From Rhodospirillales bacterium (lineage in GTDB: Bacteria; Pseudomonadota; Alphaproteobacteria; Rhodospirillales; Casp-alpha2): DNA of 64,000 nucleotides. Each line of letters begins with the position of its first letter. The stretch's first letter is position 1. Of this stretch, positions 32,795 to 42,832 are shown piece after piece. The DNA lies in NCBI GenBank assembly GCA_021775095.1, contig JAJFII010000016.1, forward strand, positions 61,930-125,929, given 5' to 3'. The translations under genes and the position numbers were made by a program. Below the pieces are notes generated by a model. That model was not told where the DNA came from, ran no database searches, and saw only the letters and a list, made by a program, of their open reading frames with translations.

Positions 32795-33208
32795 GTTGTA
32801 TTCCTTCCTTTTGAAATGTTAGCGCCATTGGGCACCGATATCTACTAGACGGGCGAAAACCGGGCATTTGGACAAATGGCGGAAACATTTTTTTTCGCCA
32901 GCCGTTAATGCGGGGTGCCCCGTACAAAGTGGATATCCGGTAACGGCGTTGACGAGACCATATCGCTGACGCCCGATGTCTGGCGGCGATGCCGAAAATG
33001 GCGAGTGTCGCATTTTCTTCCGCCGGCAATTTAAAAAGCACGGCCGTTCGGGCAGTTGGAGAGAATACCTTAATGTGAATGATAATTATTCATACCTAAT
33101 TTTGTCTATTGCCAAATTCCGTGAACCCAAGACCAACGGATACTTCGAATTACGGGACGATTGTAATTTGTTAAGCACTTTTAAACGCTTACCGGGTATC
33201 CAGAAGGT
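32795..33208. promoter_or_regulatory. Intergenic region between YciI and ftsK
   Basis: 414 bases between divergent genes, so it must contain promoters for both. A 17-base near-palindrome TGAATGATAATTATTCA lies at 33076-33092, somewhat like a Fur or Irr-type site, but a single box is weak evidence. Nothing else stands out. Confidence 0.35.
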
Positions 33209-35629
33209 ATGACACAGGTATTAAATTTCATTAGTGGCGGTAAAATATTGCCGCCAGGCGGCCACGAATTTTTACGAAACCGGGGACGGGAAGTTCTGGG
33301 AGCCATTATGGTCCTGGGTGCGATCTGGATATCGGTCGCAGTTCTTGGATATTCAGCAGGGGATCCGTCGTTCAACAGCGCCGGTCTCGTGGAACCGGCG
33401 AACCTGTTGGGACGCTCCGGCGCGATCGTTGCTGATCTGTCATTACAATCGCTCGGGTTCGCTTGTTTCGTTCCCGTAATAACATTATTTGTGTGGGGAG
33501 GTCGCCTGCTCCGCGCCAGACCTCTGCATCACTTTGGCGCGCGGTTCTTGGCCCTGGCAACGGCGAGCCTGTTTTATGCGATGACCTTGAGCGCCTTACC
33601 GGTAAGCGAAAACTGGCCGTTAATGACCCGAATGGGTGGGTTCACCGGAACCTTGTTAATGGACGGTTTGGTAAACTGGGACCCGTTGGCCAACAGCGAC
33701 ATCTCAACCCTGCTTATTGCCGTCATCAGTGGTTTTTTTGGGGTCATCTTTTGGATTACGGCCATGGGGTTGAGCCGCCAGGACTGGAAACGCACGGCCC
33801 TGACTTTGCTAAAAATCGTCCTTCTTCTGAAAAAAATCGGCCCCAGCGCCAACACCTTGTTAAAACACGGTGCGGAACTTCGAACCAGAATAACGCCGTC
33901 CCTGAAACCTGGCCCGGCGACGGATGCCCCGACAACAGAACCCTTTGATAACCAGAGTGATGACCTTGACTTCCGTGTCGCCGTCGGTGATGAGGACGCA
34001 GTTGCCGCTTGCCAGGAGACTCCGGAGTCAGAGTCAGCCGTCGAGAGAACCGGTTTGGTTGAGGATAAACGGGAACATTCACAAGAGAGCAAAAAAGCCA
34101 AGGCGAGCCGGCAGCGACGACTCAATCTGGGAGATGGTCTCTTTTTACCACCGCCTCTGGATTTGCTGGAGTCCCCAGAGTCCAATCCTTCCGTCGAGCA
34201 GTTAAACAAAGATGCTCTACAACAAAACGCAAAATTCCTGGGAAGTGTATTGGCCGACTTTGGCGTCAAAGGGGAGATTGTGAAAGTTCGGCCCGGGCCG
34301 GTCGTAACGCTTTATGAACTGGAACCCGCGCCGGGAACCAAGACCGCACGGGTCATCGGACTATCGGGCGATATTGCACGCTCTATGAGCGCCGTCTCCG
34401 TCCGCATTGCCGTGGTCCCTGGGCGAAATGTCATTGGCATTGAATTGCCAAATTTAAACCGCGAAATGGTTTATATGCGGGAATTGATTGGCTCAAAGGA
34501 CTTCGAAAAATCGGGTTGTAAACTGCCGCTCGCCCTGGGCAAGGATATCAGTGGTGCCCCGGTCACTGCGGATTTGGCGCGGATGCCGCATTTGCTCATT
34601 GCCGGAACCACCGGATCGGGCAAATCGGTTGCCATGAATACCATGATCCTGTCCCTGCTTTATCAGTTAACACCGAACCAGTGCAAATTCATCATGATTG
34701 ATCCGAAAATGCTGGAACTGTCTGTCTACGAAGGCATACCGCACCTCCTGACACCGGTTGTCACGGATCCCTCAAAGGCCGTGGTCGCTCTGAAGTGGGC
34801 GGTTCGGGAAATGGAAGACCGTTACCGGATGATGAGTCAAATCGGTGTCCGCAACATTGGCGGTTATAATGTCCGCATCAAAGATGCCGCGAAAAAAGGT
34901 GAAGTCCTGACCCGCAAAGTGCAAACCGGTTTTGACGATGACGGTCGACCAATTATGGAAGAACAGGCTCTGCCAACGGAACCGTTGCCCTTTATCGTCG
35001 TTGTGGTTGACGAAATGGCCGATTTAATGCTGGTGGCCGGCAAAGACGTCGAAGCCGCCATTCAACGATTGGCGCAAATGGCGCGAGCCGCCGGTATTCA
35101 TTTAATTATGGCCACCCAGCGTCCGTCCGTTGATGTGATTACCGGGACCGTTAAGGCAAATTTTCCAACCCGTATCAGTTTTCAGGTCACGTCGAAAATC
35201 GACAGTCGAACGATCCTCGGCGAACAGGGTGCGGAACAGCTGCTGGGCCAAGGTGACATGCTTTACATGGCCGGTGGCGGGCGAATCACCCGAGTCCACG
35301 GGCCCTTTGTTTCCGACGAAGACGTCGAGGATATCGTCAAACATTTGAAATCCCAGGGTTCACCGGCTTACCTTGATGACATTACCGTTGAAGATGAGAG
35401 CCAGATCCTTGGCGCTTCCCAGGCCAAAGACGACAATGGCGATGCCCTCTATGATGAGGCTGTGGCCCTGGTTGCACGCGAGGGCAAGGCGTCCACCAGT
35501 TTTATTCAAAGACATCTGCAAATTGGCTATAACCGGGCCGCACGGATCATCGAAACCATGGAAAAACAGGGTGTGGTCAGTGAGGCCAATCGGGTCGGCA
35601 AGCGCGAAGTCCTGGTCGGTAACCACTAA
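33209..35629 (+). CDS. ftsK: DNA translocase FtsK
   Basis: 806 residues with AGAAGGT just before the ATG. Four membrane helices lie in the first ~200 residues (LGAIMVLGAIWISVAVLGY onward), followed by an acidic linker of ~120. The motor has GTTGSGKSVAMNT (Walker A) and VVVVDEMADLMLVAG (Walker B). The C-terminal gamma winged helix is kept (TSFIQRHLQIGYNRAARIIE). It moves DNA at the septum and works with XerCD on dif. Confidence 0.97.
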   Translation: MTQVLNFISGGKILPPGGHEFLRNRGREVLGAIMVLGAIWISVAVLGYSAGDPSFNSAGLVEPANLLGRSGAIVADLSLQSLGFACFVPVITLFVWGGRLLRARPLHHFGARFLALATASLFYAMTLSALPVSENWPLMTRMGGFTGTLLMDGLVNWDPLANSDISTLLIAVISGFFGVIFWITAMGLSRQDWKRTALTLLKIVLLLKKIGPSANTLLKHGAELRTRITPSLKPGPATDAPTTEPFDNQSDDLDFRVAVGDEDAVAACQETPESESAVERTGLVEDKREHSQESKKAKASRQRRLNLGDGLFLPPPLDLLESPESNPSVEQLNKDALQQNAKFLGSVLADFGVKGEIVKVRPGPVVTLYELEPAPGTKTARVIGLSGDIARSMSAVSVRIAVVPGRNVIGIELPNLNREMVYMRELIGSKDFEKSGCKLPLALGKDISGAPVTADLARMPHLLIAGTTGSGKSVAMNTMILSLLYQLTPNQCKFIMIDPKMLELSVYEGIPHLLTPVVTDPSKAVVALKWAVREMEDRYRMMSQIGVRNIGGYNVRIKDAAKKGEVLTRKVQTGFDDDGRPIMEEQALPTEPLPFIVVVVDEMADLMLVAGKDVEAAIQRLAQMARAAGIHLIMATQRPSVDVITGTVKANFPTRISFQVTSKIDSRTILGEQGAEQLLGQGDMLYMAGGGRITRVHGPFVSDEDVEDIVKHLKSQGSPAYLDDITVEDESQILGASQAKDDNGDALYDEAVALVAREGKASTSFIQRHLQIGYNRAARIIETMEKQGVVSEANRVGKREVLVGNH

Positions 35630-35644
35630 ACCCGCATTTTAAAG

Positions 35645-35730
35645 AGTGTCTTTCCCAATTGGATCGACTGAGATCGGATACGAGGCCTTCTCGACAGGTC
35701 AGGGCGCGCGGGCCATGTCCCCCGCCAGAT
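35645..35730 (+). repeat. Dispersed palindromic repeat, copy A
   Basis: From TTTCCCAATTGG to ATGTCCC it aligns with the reverse complement of the element at 47762-47899. Shared blocks are ACTGAGAT, GATACG (as GAATACG in the other), CGACAGG, GGCGCGC and ATGTCCC. It lies in the gap between ftsK and oxyR. Confidence 0.6.
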
Positions 35731-35746
35731 CCGGTTCGTGCGGCAA

Positions 35747-36664
35747 TCACTCCGATGTATCAATGGGAGTTACCTGGGAACCCGGCACGGTTTCGCGAAC
35801 CAGGGCCGCCAGACGGGTGATTACTTCGGGCCGAGGAAAGGTTTTGCGGTGAACCAGCCTAATCCGTCGTCCGGCGGTGCCCGACGCTTCAGGGCGGACA
35901 GTTAACCCCTTGCGGTTTCGATTGTCGTACAGGGTTAACGCCGGTGCCAGAGTGATACCCTCGCCCGCAGCAACAAGCGACAACAGGGTTTCAATACTGG
36001 TTTCAAGCGTATTGGTATGGGTACTGTCGGTTGTCCGATGACAAACATCGAGAACCTGATCGCGCAGGCAGTGACCATCGGCCAACAACAACAATTCGTC
36101 GTGCGACAGTTCGTCCAGGAAAATGGATGATTTTGCCGCCAGCGGATGGTGATTGGCAAGCGCCACCCAGAACGGTTCTTCGTAAAGACTGACGGCAGTC
36201 AATTGGCTTTCAAGAGGGGAGGTCGCGAGGATCGCGCCGTCCAAATCACCGGCGACAAGACGGGCTTCCAGATCGGTTGTTAGGCTTTCTACCAGAATGA
36301 CCGACAAATCAGGCAAATGTTCTCGGATGGTCGCTAATACGACGGGTGCCAGATAAGGGCCGATGGTTGAAATCATGCCCAGTCGAAAGGTGCCCGAAAA
36401 AGGTGACTGTGCCGATTGGGCCGTGGCGATGATGTCGTCGGAGATTTTAAGGAGGTGGCGCGCCTGGTCGATGATCCGCCGTCCAATGGGCGTAACCTGG
36501 ACCGTTCGATTGGTCCGTTCAAATAAAGTGACCCCCAAAAAATCTTCCAATTTCCGGATTTGACCGCTCAGGGCCGGTTGGGAAATATGGCATCTGGTCG
36601 CAGCCCGGCCAAAATGCAGCTCATCGCAAACCGCCGTCAGATAACGCAAATCCCGGATGTTCAT
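35747..36664 (-). CDS. oxyR: Hydrogen-peroxide regulator OxyR
   Basis: 305 residues. LysR-type N-terminal helix-turn-helix (LHFGRAATRCHISQPALSGQ). The redox pair is in GHCLRDQVLDVC, with Cys199 and Cys208 at the same positions as in E. coli OxyR. It is divergent from the catalase gene, with a 133-base gap rich in AT. It should form a disulfide on peroxide exposure and activate the catalase. Confidence 0.95.
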   Translation of the reverse strand: MNIRDLRYLTAVCDELHFGRAATRCHISQPALSGQIRKLEDFLGVTLFERTNRTVQVTPIGRRIIDQARHLLKISDDIIATAQSAQSPFSGTFRLGMISTIGPYLAPVVLATIREHLPDLSVILVESLTTDLEARLVAGDLDGAILATSPLESQLTAVSLYEEPFWVALANHHPLAAKSSIFLDELSHDELLLLADGHCLRDQVLDVCHRTTDSTHTNTLETSIETLLSLVAAGEGITLAPALTLYDNRNRKGLTVRPEASGTAGRRIRLVHRKTFPRPEVITRLAALVRETVPGSQVTPIDTSE

Positions 36665-36797
36665 GAAAATCCTTGATGTTTAATTATCGGTAAAACTAAT
36701 TGTAATCATAATAACAATCAATTTTACGGATTACAATATTACTTTTAATCTGTGCCCATTGACCCCCGCAAACGAAACAGACAAAGGAGCCCAGGTG

Positions 36798-38234
36798 ATG
36801 CGTAAATGTCCAATCATGACGGCTGCCAACGGCAGCCCCATAGCAGATAATCAAAACAGTTTAACGGCCGGCCCCCAAGGCCCATTGCTGGCACAGGATT
36901 GGCAGCTATTTGAAAAACACGCGCATTTCAACCGGGAACGTATCCCCGAGCGGATTGTCCACGCCAAGGGCTCCGGCGCCTACGGAAAACTGACCATCAC
37001 CGAAGACCTGAGCGCCTATACCAAAGCAAAGGTTCTTCAGATCGGCAAGAAAACGGATTGTTTTTTGCGATTTTCCACCGTTGCCGGCGAAAAAGGTGCG
37101 GCGGACGCGGAACGTGACGTCCGTGGTTTTGCCCTGAAAATATATACGGAAGAGGGCAATTGGGACATTGTCGGTAATAACACGCCGGTGTTTTTCCTGC
37201 GCGACCCTTATAAATTTATGGACTTCATTCACAGCCAGAAACGGCACCCAAAAACCAACCTGCGATCATCAACGGCCCAATGGGACTATTGGTCACATGC
37301 CCCGGAAGCTTTGCATCAGATTACCATATTGATGTCTGACCGGGGCCAACCGGCATCCTATCGCCACATGAACGGATATGGTTCCCATACCTACAGCCTG
37401 ATAAATGCCGACGGGGAACGGTTTTGGGTGAAGTTCCATTTTAAGACGGAACAGGGTCAGAGGGTGAATTCCAACGAGGATGTGGCGGCAGCGATTGCCG
37501 CCGACCGGGAAAGCCATCAACGGGATCTGGTTGAAGCGATCGACCGTGGTGACTTCCCGAAATGGACCTTTAAGGTGCAAATCATGACCGAAGCTCAGGC
37601 CCTTGAGACGCCTTACAATCCCTTTGATCTGACCAAGGTCTGGCCGCACAAGGAATTCCCGCTGATCAAGGTGGGCAGCCTGGAGCTCAACCGTAATCCG
37701 GAAAACTATTTTGCTGAAGTGGAGCAGGCGGCTTTTACACCGGCTAATATTGTGCCCGGTATCGGGTTCAGTCCCGACAAGGTTCTGCAGATGCGGATTC
37801 TCTCCTATGGCGACGCCCAACGCTACCGGGTCGGGGCCAATCACCAGCATTTGCCGGTAAACGCGGCGCGCTGTCCGGTGCATAATTATCAACGCGACGG
37901 TGCCATGCGGTTCGACGGCAATGGCGGTGGGTCCGTTAATTATGAGCCGAACAGCTTTGGCGGAGCGCTCGAACACCCGTCGGCGAAGGAACCACCTCTC
38001 GCATTGAGTGGAGACGCTGAGCGCTATGACCACCGCCAGGATAATGACGACTTCACCCAAGCCGGCAACCTGTTCCGGATCCTGCCCGCCCATGAACAGG
38101 AACGGCTGATGGATACAATTGCCGGTGCCATGCAAGGTGTCCCGTCAGATATAATTGAACGGCAACTGGGGCATTTCAGGGCTGCCGACGCGGCCTACGG
38201 AAATGGCATCGCGCAACGATTGGGTATGGGGTGA
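36798..38234 (+). CDS. katA: Monofunctional heme catalase
   Basis: 478 residues from ATG 36798, eight bases after AAAGGAG; the in-frame TTG at 36759 is less likely. The active-site His is in [12 protein letters not shown], Asn in [17 protein letters not shown], and the heme-ligand Tyr in [15 protein letters not shown]. Length and features suit a clade-3 small-subunit catalase. It degrades hydrogen peroxide and is under the divergent OxyR. Confidence 0.95.
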   Translation: MRKCPIMTAANGSPIADNQNSLTAGPQGPLLAQDWQLFEKHAHFNRERIPERIVHAKGSGAYGKLTITEDLSAYTKAKVLQIGKKTDCFLRFSTVAGEKGAADAERDVRGFALKIYTEEGNWDIVGNNTPVFFLRDPYKFMDFIHSQKRHPKTNLRSSTAQWDYWSHAPEALHQITILMSDRGQPASYRHMNGYGSHTYSLINADGERFWVKFHFKTEQGQRVNSNEDVAAAIAADRESHQRDLVEAIDRGDFPKWTFKVQIMTEAQALETPYNPFDLTKVWPHKEFPLIKVGSLELNRNPENYFAEVEQAAFTPANIVPGIGFSPDKVLQMRILSYGDAQRYRVGANHQHLPVNAARCPVHNYQRDGAMRFDGNGGGSVNYEPNSFGGALEHPSAKEPPLALSGDAERYDHRQDNDDFTQAGNLFRILPAHEQERLMDTIAGAMQGVPSDIIERQLGHFRAADAAYGNGIAQRLGMG

Positions 38235-38260
38235 AGCCCGGTTCTTGATCCCCACAAAAA

Positions 38261-38293
38261 AAGCCGGTGTTTGTTCGTCAAACACCGGCTTTT
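38261..38293. terminator. Bidirectional terminator between katA and purH
   Basis: A 13-bp stem AAGCCGGTGTTTG/CAAACACCGGCTT with TTCGT loop, A run before and T run after, so it works for both converging genes. Confidence 0.85.
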
Positions 38294-38337
38294 CTGCAAG
38301 TTATGGCCGCAACACCTGAGCGGGTGCGGTGCTGTCG

Positions 38338-39909
38338 TTAGTGGCGAAAATGTCGCATGCCGGTAAACACCATAGCCAGGCCCTGGGCGTCGGCGGCGGC
38401 AATAACGTCGTCGTCGCGTATGGATCCGCCCGGCTGAATAATCGCAGTGGCACCGGCTTCAGCGGCCGACAACAGGCCGTCAGCAAACGGGAAAAACGCG
38501 TCTGAGGCAACAACCGAGCCGACCGCCCAGGACACGGCGTCGCCGGCAACTTTCGCCGCATCGCTGGCCTTCCAGGCGGCGATGCGGGACGCATTGATTC
38601 GGCTCATTTGGCCAGCGCCAACGCCGACGGTGGCTCCGTCTTTTGCATAAACGATGGCGTTCGATTTGACATGTTTGGCAACAATAAAAGCAAATCGCAG
38701 GTCTGCCATTTCTGCCGGCGATGGCGCGCGTTTGGTTACAACATTGAGTTCATTGAGGATTTGATTGTCGCGCTCCTGAAGTAAATAACCGCCGGCCAGA
38801 GTGCGGATGGTTGGTGCTGTTGTTGTTGGGTCGGGCAATCCGCCGGTCACCAGAACGCGCAGGTTTTTCTTTGCCGACAGGATCTCCCGGGCTTGCAAAT
38901 CAATTTTTGGCGCAATCACAACTTCGGCAAACAAATGGGCCACCTGTTCGGCCGTGGCACCGTCCAAGGTGCGGTTAAAGGCGATGATCCCGCCAAAGGC
39001 ACTTTCCGTATCACAGGCCAGGGCACGGCCATAGGCGCTGCTTAAATCATCGCCTATGGCCGCGCCACAGGGGTTTGCATGTTTGACGATCACGCAGGCT
39101 GGGCCGTCGGTGAATTCGGCGACCAATTCAAAGGCGGCATCGGTGTCGTTCAAATTGTTAAAACTGAGTTCTTTGCCCTGTAATTGGGTGGCGGTTGCGA
39201 CGCCGGGCCGGTTTTCGGCATTGGAATAAAATGCCGCCTCCTGGTGGGGATTCTCGCCGTAACGCAGGCGTTGTTTGAGTTGACCGGCAAGCGCTATACG
39301 GGGTGGAAAAGTCTGTTTGGTTTCGCTATTAAACCAACTCGATATGGCCGCATCATAGGTTGCGGTGCGCCCGTAAGCTTTTGCCGCGTAGATTTTACGA
39401 GACGCCTCGCTCGTAGTGCCGCCGCTGGATTTCATTTCCTCGATGACGCCGGCATAGTCTTCAGGGTCGACCACAACGGTCACATATTTATGGTTTTTTG
39501 CCGCTGCGCGGATCAACGCGGGCCCGCCAATATCAATATTTTCAATACAAGTATCAAAATCCGCGCCGGCCGCCGTTGTTGCTTCAAAGGGGTAGAGATT
39601 AACAGCCAGCAGGTCGATATTGTGGATGTCATGATCCGACATGGCTTTGTTGTGTTCCGGATTATCGCGAACAGCCAACAGGCCGCCGTGAATTTTCGCT
39701 TGCAGGGTTTTAACACGACCATCCATAATTTCCGGAAACCCGGTAAAATCAGATACTTCGATCACCGCCACACCGGCATCACGCAAGGTTTTTGCGGATC
39801 CGCCGGTCGACAGAATTTCGACCCCGTTCTGGCTTAAAAACAGGCCAAACTCGATAAGTCCCGATTTATCGGAAACGGAAATAAGGGCTCGTTTAATGGA
39901 ATTTGTCAT
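38338..39909 (-). CDS. purH: Bifunctional AICAR transformylase / IMP cyclohydrolase PurH
   Basis: 523 residues. The IMP cyclohydrolase half shows [23 protein letters not shown] and [14 protein letters not shown]. The transformylase half has [26 protein letters not shown], and [10 protein letters not shown] with the catalytic Lys-His. The end, [11 protein letters not shown], is complete. It makes IMP in two steps. It is 27 bases downstream of the WbpM-like gene, on the same strand. Confidence 0.97.
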   Translation of the reverse strand: MTNSIKRALISVSDKSGLIEFGLFLSQNGVEILSTGGSAKTLRDAGVAVIEVSDFTGFPEIMDGRVKTLQAKIHGGLLAVRDNPEHNKAMSDHDIHNIDLLAVNLYPFEATTAAGADFDTCIENIDIGGPALIRAAAKNHKYVTVVVDPEDYAGVIEEMKSSGGTTSEASRKIYAAKAYGRTATYDAAISSWFNSETKQTFPPRIALAGQLKQRLRYGENPHQEAAFYSNAENRPGVATATQLQGKELSFNNLNDTDAAFELVAEFTDGPACVIVKHANPCGAAIGDDLSSAYGRALACDTESAFGGIIAFNRTLDGATAEQVAHLFAEVVIAPKIDLQAREILSAKKNLRVLVTGGLPDPTTTAPTIRTLAGGYLLQERDNQILNELNVVTKRAPSPAEMADLRFAFIVAKHVKSNAIVYAKDGATVGVGAGQMSRINASRIAAWKASDAAKVAGDAVSWAVGSVVASDAFFPFADGLLSAAEAGATAIIQPGGSIRDDDVIAAADAQGLAMVFTGMRHFRH

Positions 39910-39936
39910 TATATGATCTCTGGTTGGGAAGATGAA

Positions 39937-41865
39937 TTAGGGGACGGGGAGGGTCGGGTGTGGCGCGGCTGGGGTGTTGACCGGCTGATACTCGGGAACA
40001 AATTGTCTAATAATCTCCAGAGCCGCCGTCACATCGCCGCGGGCGCAAATATCCGTTAGCCGATCTATGGCGTCTGTAATTTCCGGCAACGCGGTGGTTC
40101 TTGGTGCCGCCAGCAAAATCCCCTGTGCCTCGGTTTTTACCAAATTCTCGTCATCGTGCAAAATCTCTTCAAACAGTTTTTCACCGGGCCGTATACCGGT
40201 GATTGCGATTTCCACATCCCGATCCGGTTGTTTACCAACCAGGCGGATCATTTGCCGGGCCAAATCGATAATCCGAATGGGATCGCCCATGTCGAGAACG
40301 AATATTTTTCCCTGTTGGTTGCCGGCACTGGCCCGTGAAACCATGGTTGACGACTGCAGAATCAACTCAACGGCCTCACGAATTGTCATAAAGTAGCGGG
40401 TCATATCCGGGTGAGTGACCGTCAGCGGGCCGCCTTTCGCCAGTTGGCTTTGGAACAGCGGTACGACGGACCCGGTGGAGCCCAATACATTTCCAAAACG
40501 CACCGTGACAAAATGCGTTGCCGAAGCATCAACTTGATCCAAATCGAGGGCCTGACAATAAATTTCAGCGAGGCGTTTCGACGCCCCCATTACGTTTGTT
40601 GGGTTGATCGCCTTATCCGTTGAAATCACGACCATCGTCGAAACCTTGGCGGCCACACAGGCGTCCGCAACGTTACGGGTACCGATGACGTTGGTTGCCA
40701 GCCCCTCACAGACATTGGCCTCCACCAAGGGCACATGTTTAAGCGCCGCCGCATGGAAAACCAGATCGGATGTATGGGATTTCAGGATCGCATGGACCCG
40801 TCCGCCGTCCCGCACATCTGCAATGATTGCCTGACGCTTGAGGCTCGGCCAGGTTTGGGCGACTTCCAGATCAATCGTATAAAGCGCATATTCGGAGTTT
40901 TCGATAAGTGTTATGGACCCGGGATCAAGACTGCAAACCTGCCGAACCAATTCGCTGCCAATGCTGCCACCGGCACCCGTGACCAGGACTTTTTTACCAC
41001 CGATTAACCGCCGCATGGCGTTCCGGTCCAAAGGTGTTTGCGCGCGCCCCAAAAGATCTTCCACATCGACCGGCCGGATCTCCATCTGATCGGAAATGCC
41101 GGCTTTAAAATCTGTGAGTTTTGGCATACGGGCCAAAGTGAGACCCAGATTATTGGCCTGATCCAGGATTGACCGAACGACGCTTCCAGCCATGTTGTCT
41201 TTGGTCAATATGATCCGCTGCGGCTGATCCGAATCGCTGAGCTGGGCCGTAATCAGCGCCAGATTTTCAAGCGTTCCAAGAACCGGAATGCCGTGAATCT
41301 CAAGGCCGACCCGTTGCCGGTTTTCTGAGGCGATACCAACAACCCGGTAACTGAAATCCTCATTTTGCCGCAGGGAACGGATAAACAGTTCGGCACCATC
41401 GCTGGCCCCGGCTAACAGTACGGGGATTTGCTGCGCCTCTTGTGTACCGGAACTCAGATCGAAACGGCGATCTTTGAGCAGCCGATAAACAAACCGAGGC
41501 CCGCCCAGCATGACCATGAGAATAAACCAGTTGATAACCAATACGGATCGGGGAAAGGTTTCCAGCCGGGTCCATAAAAACATGATGAATGCAAAAATCA
41601 GGATGACAAAAGAAACGGCCTTGATGATCGCCCACAAATCAGTGATTGAGGCGTAACGCCAAACGCCGCGATAGAGGCCGGAAACCCAAAAAACCACAGC
41701 ACATATGCCGGTAAACATGGCGCAAATGGGAATCAGGGTATCGAGGGCAAGGAGCACATAATCGCCGGATAGACGCAAATAAATGGCGAACCAAAAGGAC
41801 GCGACCGCCATTATCAGATCATGGGCATAGGCAATTTGGCCGCGGTGAAGGATTGACTTTTTCAT
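39937..41865 (-). CDS. WbpM/CapD-type membrane-anchored nucleotide-sugar 4,6-dehydratase
   Basis: 642 residues from ATG 41865 with AAGGG five bases upstream; a start at 41925 would overlap the upstream gene. Four N-terminal membrane helices (LIMAVASFWFAIYLRLSG onward) are followed by a CoA-binding-like region and the large SDR domain with VTGAGGSIGSELVRQV. The active-site segment STDKAINPTNVMGASK has Met in place of Tyr, the SMK type of WbpM. It converts UDP-GlcNAc to the 4-keto-6-deoxy sugar for QuiNAc or FucNAc. It is the last gene of the O-antigen operon. Confidence 0.9.
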   Translation of the reverse strand: MKKSILHRGQIAYAHDLIMAVASFWFAIYLRLSGDYVLLALDTLIPICAMFTGICAVVFWVSGLYRGVWRYASITDLWAIIKAVSFVILIFAFIMFLWTRLETFPRSVLVINWFILMVMLGGPRFVYRLLKDRRFDLSSGTQEAQQIPVLLAGASDGAELFIRSLRQNEDFSYRVVGIASENRQRVGLEIHGIPVLGTLENLALITAQLSDSDQPQRIILTKDNMAGSVVRSILDQANNLGLTLARMPKLTDFKAGISDQMEIRPVDVEDLLGRAQTPLDRNAMRRLIGGKKVLVTGAGGSIGSELVRQVCSLDPGSITLIENSEYALYTIDLEVAQTWPSLKRQAIIADVRDGGRVHAILKSHTSDLVFHAAALKHVPLVEANVCEGLATNVIGTRNVADACVAAKVSTMVVISTDKAINPTNVMGASKRLAEIYCQALDLDQVDASATHFVTVRFGNVLGSTGSVVPLFQSQLAKGGPLTVTHPDMTRYFMTIREAVELILQSSTMVSRASAGNQQGKIFVLDMGDPIRIIDLARQMIRLVGKQPDRDVEIAITGIRPGEKLFEEILHDDENLVKTEAQGILLAAPRTTALPEITDAIDRLTDICARGDVTAALEIIRQFVPEYQPVNTPAAPHPTLPVP

Positions 41866-41872
41866 GGTGCCC

Positions 41873-42832
41873 TTAAAAGATCTTTGGTTCCGCTTGGTTT
41901 TGGAACCAATCGACTGTTTTTTCAAGCCCTTGTTGCAGGGTATGGGGCGGTTTCCATGACAACTGTTGACGGATATAGGTGGTATCGACCTGGAGCGAAC
42001 CGCAAAGCCGTTGAACGACGTTGGATCTGCCTAACAGGTGCCCGCCTGTTGTTAAAAAACCGACGGGAAGGGAAAAGATCCGGTTGGGTTTGTGTTGTAA
42101 GGAGGCAACCCGTCTGAACAACTCAGGCGTTGATATATCCTCGCCATCACTGACCAAAAAAGTCTGACCGATGGCCCTGTCGTTGGTCAGTGACTGGGCC
42201 AGGGCATCAACCAGGTTTTCCACATATATCAGGCTGCGTAGATTTTTGATCGATCCCAAAGGCAGGGGCAGGCCCTTGGCGGATATTCTAAGGAGCTTTA
42301 AAAAATTCCCCTTTACGCCGGCACCGTAAACCAGGGGAGATCGTATAATGGTGCCCCGCATATCCGGATCGCCGGTGATGATCTGCTCGGCGGCCCATTT
42401 GGTTCGACCATAGGCGTCTTTGGGCTCGGCCGGCAGGCGTTCGGAAAAGGCGTGGCCGGTCGTCTCCTCGCCATTGACTTTAACGGAGCTCATAAATACC
42501 AGGCGTGAAATGCTGGCGACTTTTGCCCGCTTGACGAGGCATCGGGTTCCCTCAACATTTATTTGCCGGTAAAACCGTTCCGGGTCACCAGTTGGTTCGT
42601 TCATAACGTGGGCCCGAGCGGCCAGATGGATGATCGAGTCCTGGCCGGCAAGGGCCTGTGACCATCGCGTATCGGGACCTATGTCGCCAACCACTACCGA
42701 CGAACAAACGCCATCAACCGGCGGGGTTTGGGGCGATCTCAGGGCGGCGGTTACCAAATGGCCGCGCTGGCTGAGGGTTTGGCAAAGGACGCGACCGACA
42801 AAACCCGACGCACCGGTCACCAATACTTTCAT
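41873..42832 (-). CDS. UDP-sugar 4-reductase/epimerase, WbpK/WbpV-like SDR
   Basis: 319 residues. It has LVTGASGFVGRVLCQTLSQRG, MSSVKVNGEETTG and the catalytic YGRTK. It lies next to a WbpM-like dehydratase and a WecA-like transferase, the same trio that makes UDP-D-QuiNAc or UDP-D-FucNAc and attaches it to the lipid carrier in Pseudomonas O-antigen loci. The choice between the two sugars cannot be made. It overlaps the GT4 gene by four bases. Confidence 0.85.
   Translation of the reverse strand: MKVLVTGASGFVGRVLCQTLSQRGHLVTAALRSPQTPPVDGVCSSVVVGDIGPDTRWSQALAGQDSIIHLAARAHVMNEPTGDPERFYRQINVEGTRCLVKRAKVASISRLVFMSSVKVNGEETTGHAFSERLPAEPKDAYGRTKWAAEQIITGDPDMRGTIIRSPLVYGAGVKGNFLKLLRISAKGLPLPLGSIKNLRSLIYVENLVDALAQSLTNDRAIGQTFLVSDGEDISTPELFRRVASLQHKPNRIFSLPVGFLTTGGHLLGRSNVVQRLCGSLQVDTTYIRQQLSWKPPHTLQQGLEKTVDWFQNQAEPKIF

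Noticed and set aside
33574..34269. 231-codon minus frame opposite ftsK
   Set aside because: Shadow frame with Ser/Arg-rich composition over the ftsK linker.
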